64,000 nucleotides of DNA. Source: Arthrobacter horti. Its GTDB lineage: Bacteria; Actinomycetota; Actinomycetes; Actinomycetales; Micrococcaceae. Both the position numbers and the translations under genes were made by a program. Below, piece after piece: positions 63,764 through 64,000 of the stretch. A model generated the notes under the pieces. That model did not search any database. It was given only the letters and a program-made list of their open reading frames with translations, and was not told the DNA's origin. The DNA lies in contig NZ_JAVALS010000001.1 in assembly GCF_030731045.1 (NCBI RefSeq), positions 372,001 through 436,000 on the forward strand, in the 5' to 3' direction. Each line of letters begins with the position of its first letter. Position 1 is the first letter of the stretch.

Positions 63764-64000
63764 TCACTTCCCGTCGAGCAGCCGGGCCGCCAGGCCGAGC
63801 TCGCCGCGCTTCATCACACGTCCGTGCGCGGCGGCGAAAAGGGGTGCCAGGACCGGGCTGAGCCGGATCATCCACGGCAGGACCGGCCTGACCCGCCATT
63901 CGATCCTGAGCACCGTAGCGCGCCCGCCATCCGCAGGGCTGAGCCTGAGGCGGCCGGTGCCGAGCAGGTCTCCGCCGGCGTCGGCGTCCAGAAGGTGAGG
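63764..64000 (-). CDS. SRPBCC family protein, 5' truncated by window edge
   Basis: 78 codons of the 3' end of a minus-strand gene; it runs off the right edge in frame. The visible C-terminus reads LLDADAGGDLLGTGRLRL, then ATVLRIEWRVRPVLPWMIRLSP and HGRVMKRGELGLAARLLDGK, the pattern of the C-terminal helix of polyketide-cyclase/START-like SRPBCC proteins (a long amphipathic helix ending in GLAARL). Ligand-binding role unknown. Confidence 0.65.
   Translation of the reverse strand, partial: PHLLDADAGGDLLGTGRLRLSPADGGRATVLRIEWRVRPVLPWMIRLSPVLAPLFAAAHGRVMKRGELGLAARLLDGK

Noticed and set aside
63756..63998. 80-codon plus-strand frame at the right edge
   Set aside because: Antisense to the SRPBCC gene whose minus-strand frame has a recognisable C-terminus.

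Overview
The window is chromosomal DNA from a high-GC actinobacterium, most likely a Micrococcaceae member close to Arthrobacter. The evidence is the strong G/C third-position bias, SWIM-DUF5691-MoxR-DUF5682-VWA and TIGR02234/HGxxE genes typical of actinobacteria, a PdtaR-type ANTAR regulator, a RibM/PnuX-type transporter under an FMN riboswitch, and many start codons placed 6-8 nt after a TANNNT -10 element (leaderless transcripts). Placement to genus is inference; nothing was searched.

Layout. 0-3.5 kb: end of a DUF402 gene, an unknown protein, an aldo/keto reductase, a nucleoside hydrolase and a DUF2127 membrane protein. 3.6-9.0 kb: a fatty-acid beta-oxidation pair (fadB, fadA) behind two palindromes, then RNase D and a DUF3000 gene, all on the minus strand. 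9.1-18.3 kb: mostly housekeeping (threonine aldolase, SDR, DUF6421, msrB, alpha/beta hydrolase, ybaK, sufE, sulfurtransferase, zapE, a 62-aa MT0933-type protein). 18.4-19.3 kb: a tRNA cluster with three tRNA-Gly(GCC), two tRNA-Val(GAC), one tRNA-Cys on the minus strand and tRNA-Val(CAC) on the plus strand; the Gly-Val pair is an exact 166-bp duplication. 19.4-24.1 kb: a PD-(D/E)XK nuclease-like gene, then def-fmt-rsmB-rpe with overlapping or close junctions. 24.2-28.7 kb: FMN riboswitch and ribM-ribD-ribE-ribB-ribA-ribH. 28.8-37.8 kb: histidine (hisE, hisG, hisF, hisI) and tryptophan (trpE, a TIGR02234 membrane protein, an HGxxE protein, trpC, trpB, trpA) genes, interrupted by one TIGR03085 gene on the other strand. 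38.2-45.9 kb: gltB-gltD and pyk. 46.0-46.9 kb: ANTAR response regulator and tRNA-Leu(CAA).

47-54 kb is an accessory stretch: a decayed IS3-type transposase fragment next to tRNA-Leu, two orphan minus-strand genes of lower GC and relaxed codon usage, a gap with no convincing gene, an HNH-nuclease lipoprotein, a VOC protein, a large secreted Ig-like/prealbumin-like protein and a secreted five-Asp-box (BNR) protein. 54.3-61.7 kb holds a tightly overlapped five-gene minus-strand operon: SWIM zinc-finger protein, DUF5691, MoxR AAA+ ATPase, DUF5682 and a VWA protein. Its MoxR-DUF5682-VWA core resembles the uncharacterised yehL-yehM-yehP(-yehQ) cluster of Escherichia coli; it is the best candidate for an undescribed system here. 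The window closes with a GNAT/AhpD-like pair, a membrane-anchored matrixin-type metalloprotease and the 3' part of an SRPBCC gene.

How genes work together: ribB/ribA make the precursors that ribH, ribE and ribD convert to riboflavin, while ribM imports it, all likely under one FMN switch. His and Trp pathways share PRPP and are grouped together; glutamate synthase and pyruvate kinase supply nitrogen and carbon downstream. def and fmt act on the two ends of the formyl-methionine cycle of translation initiation.
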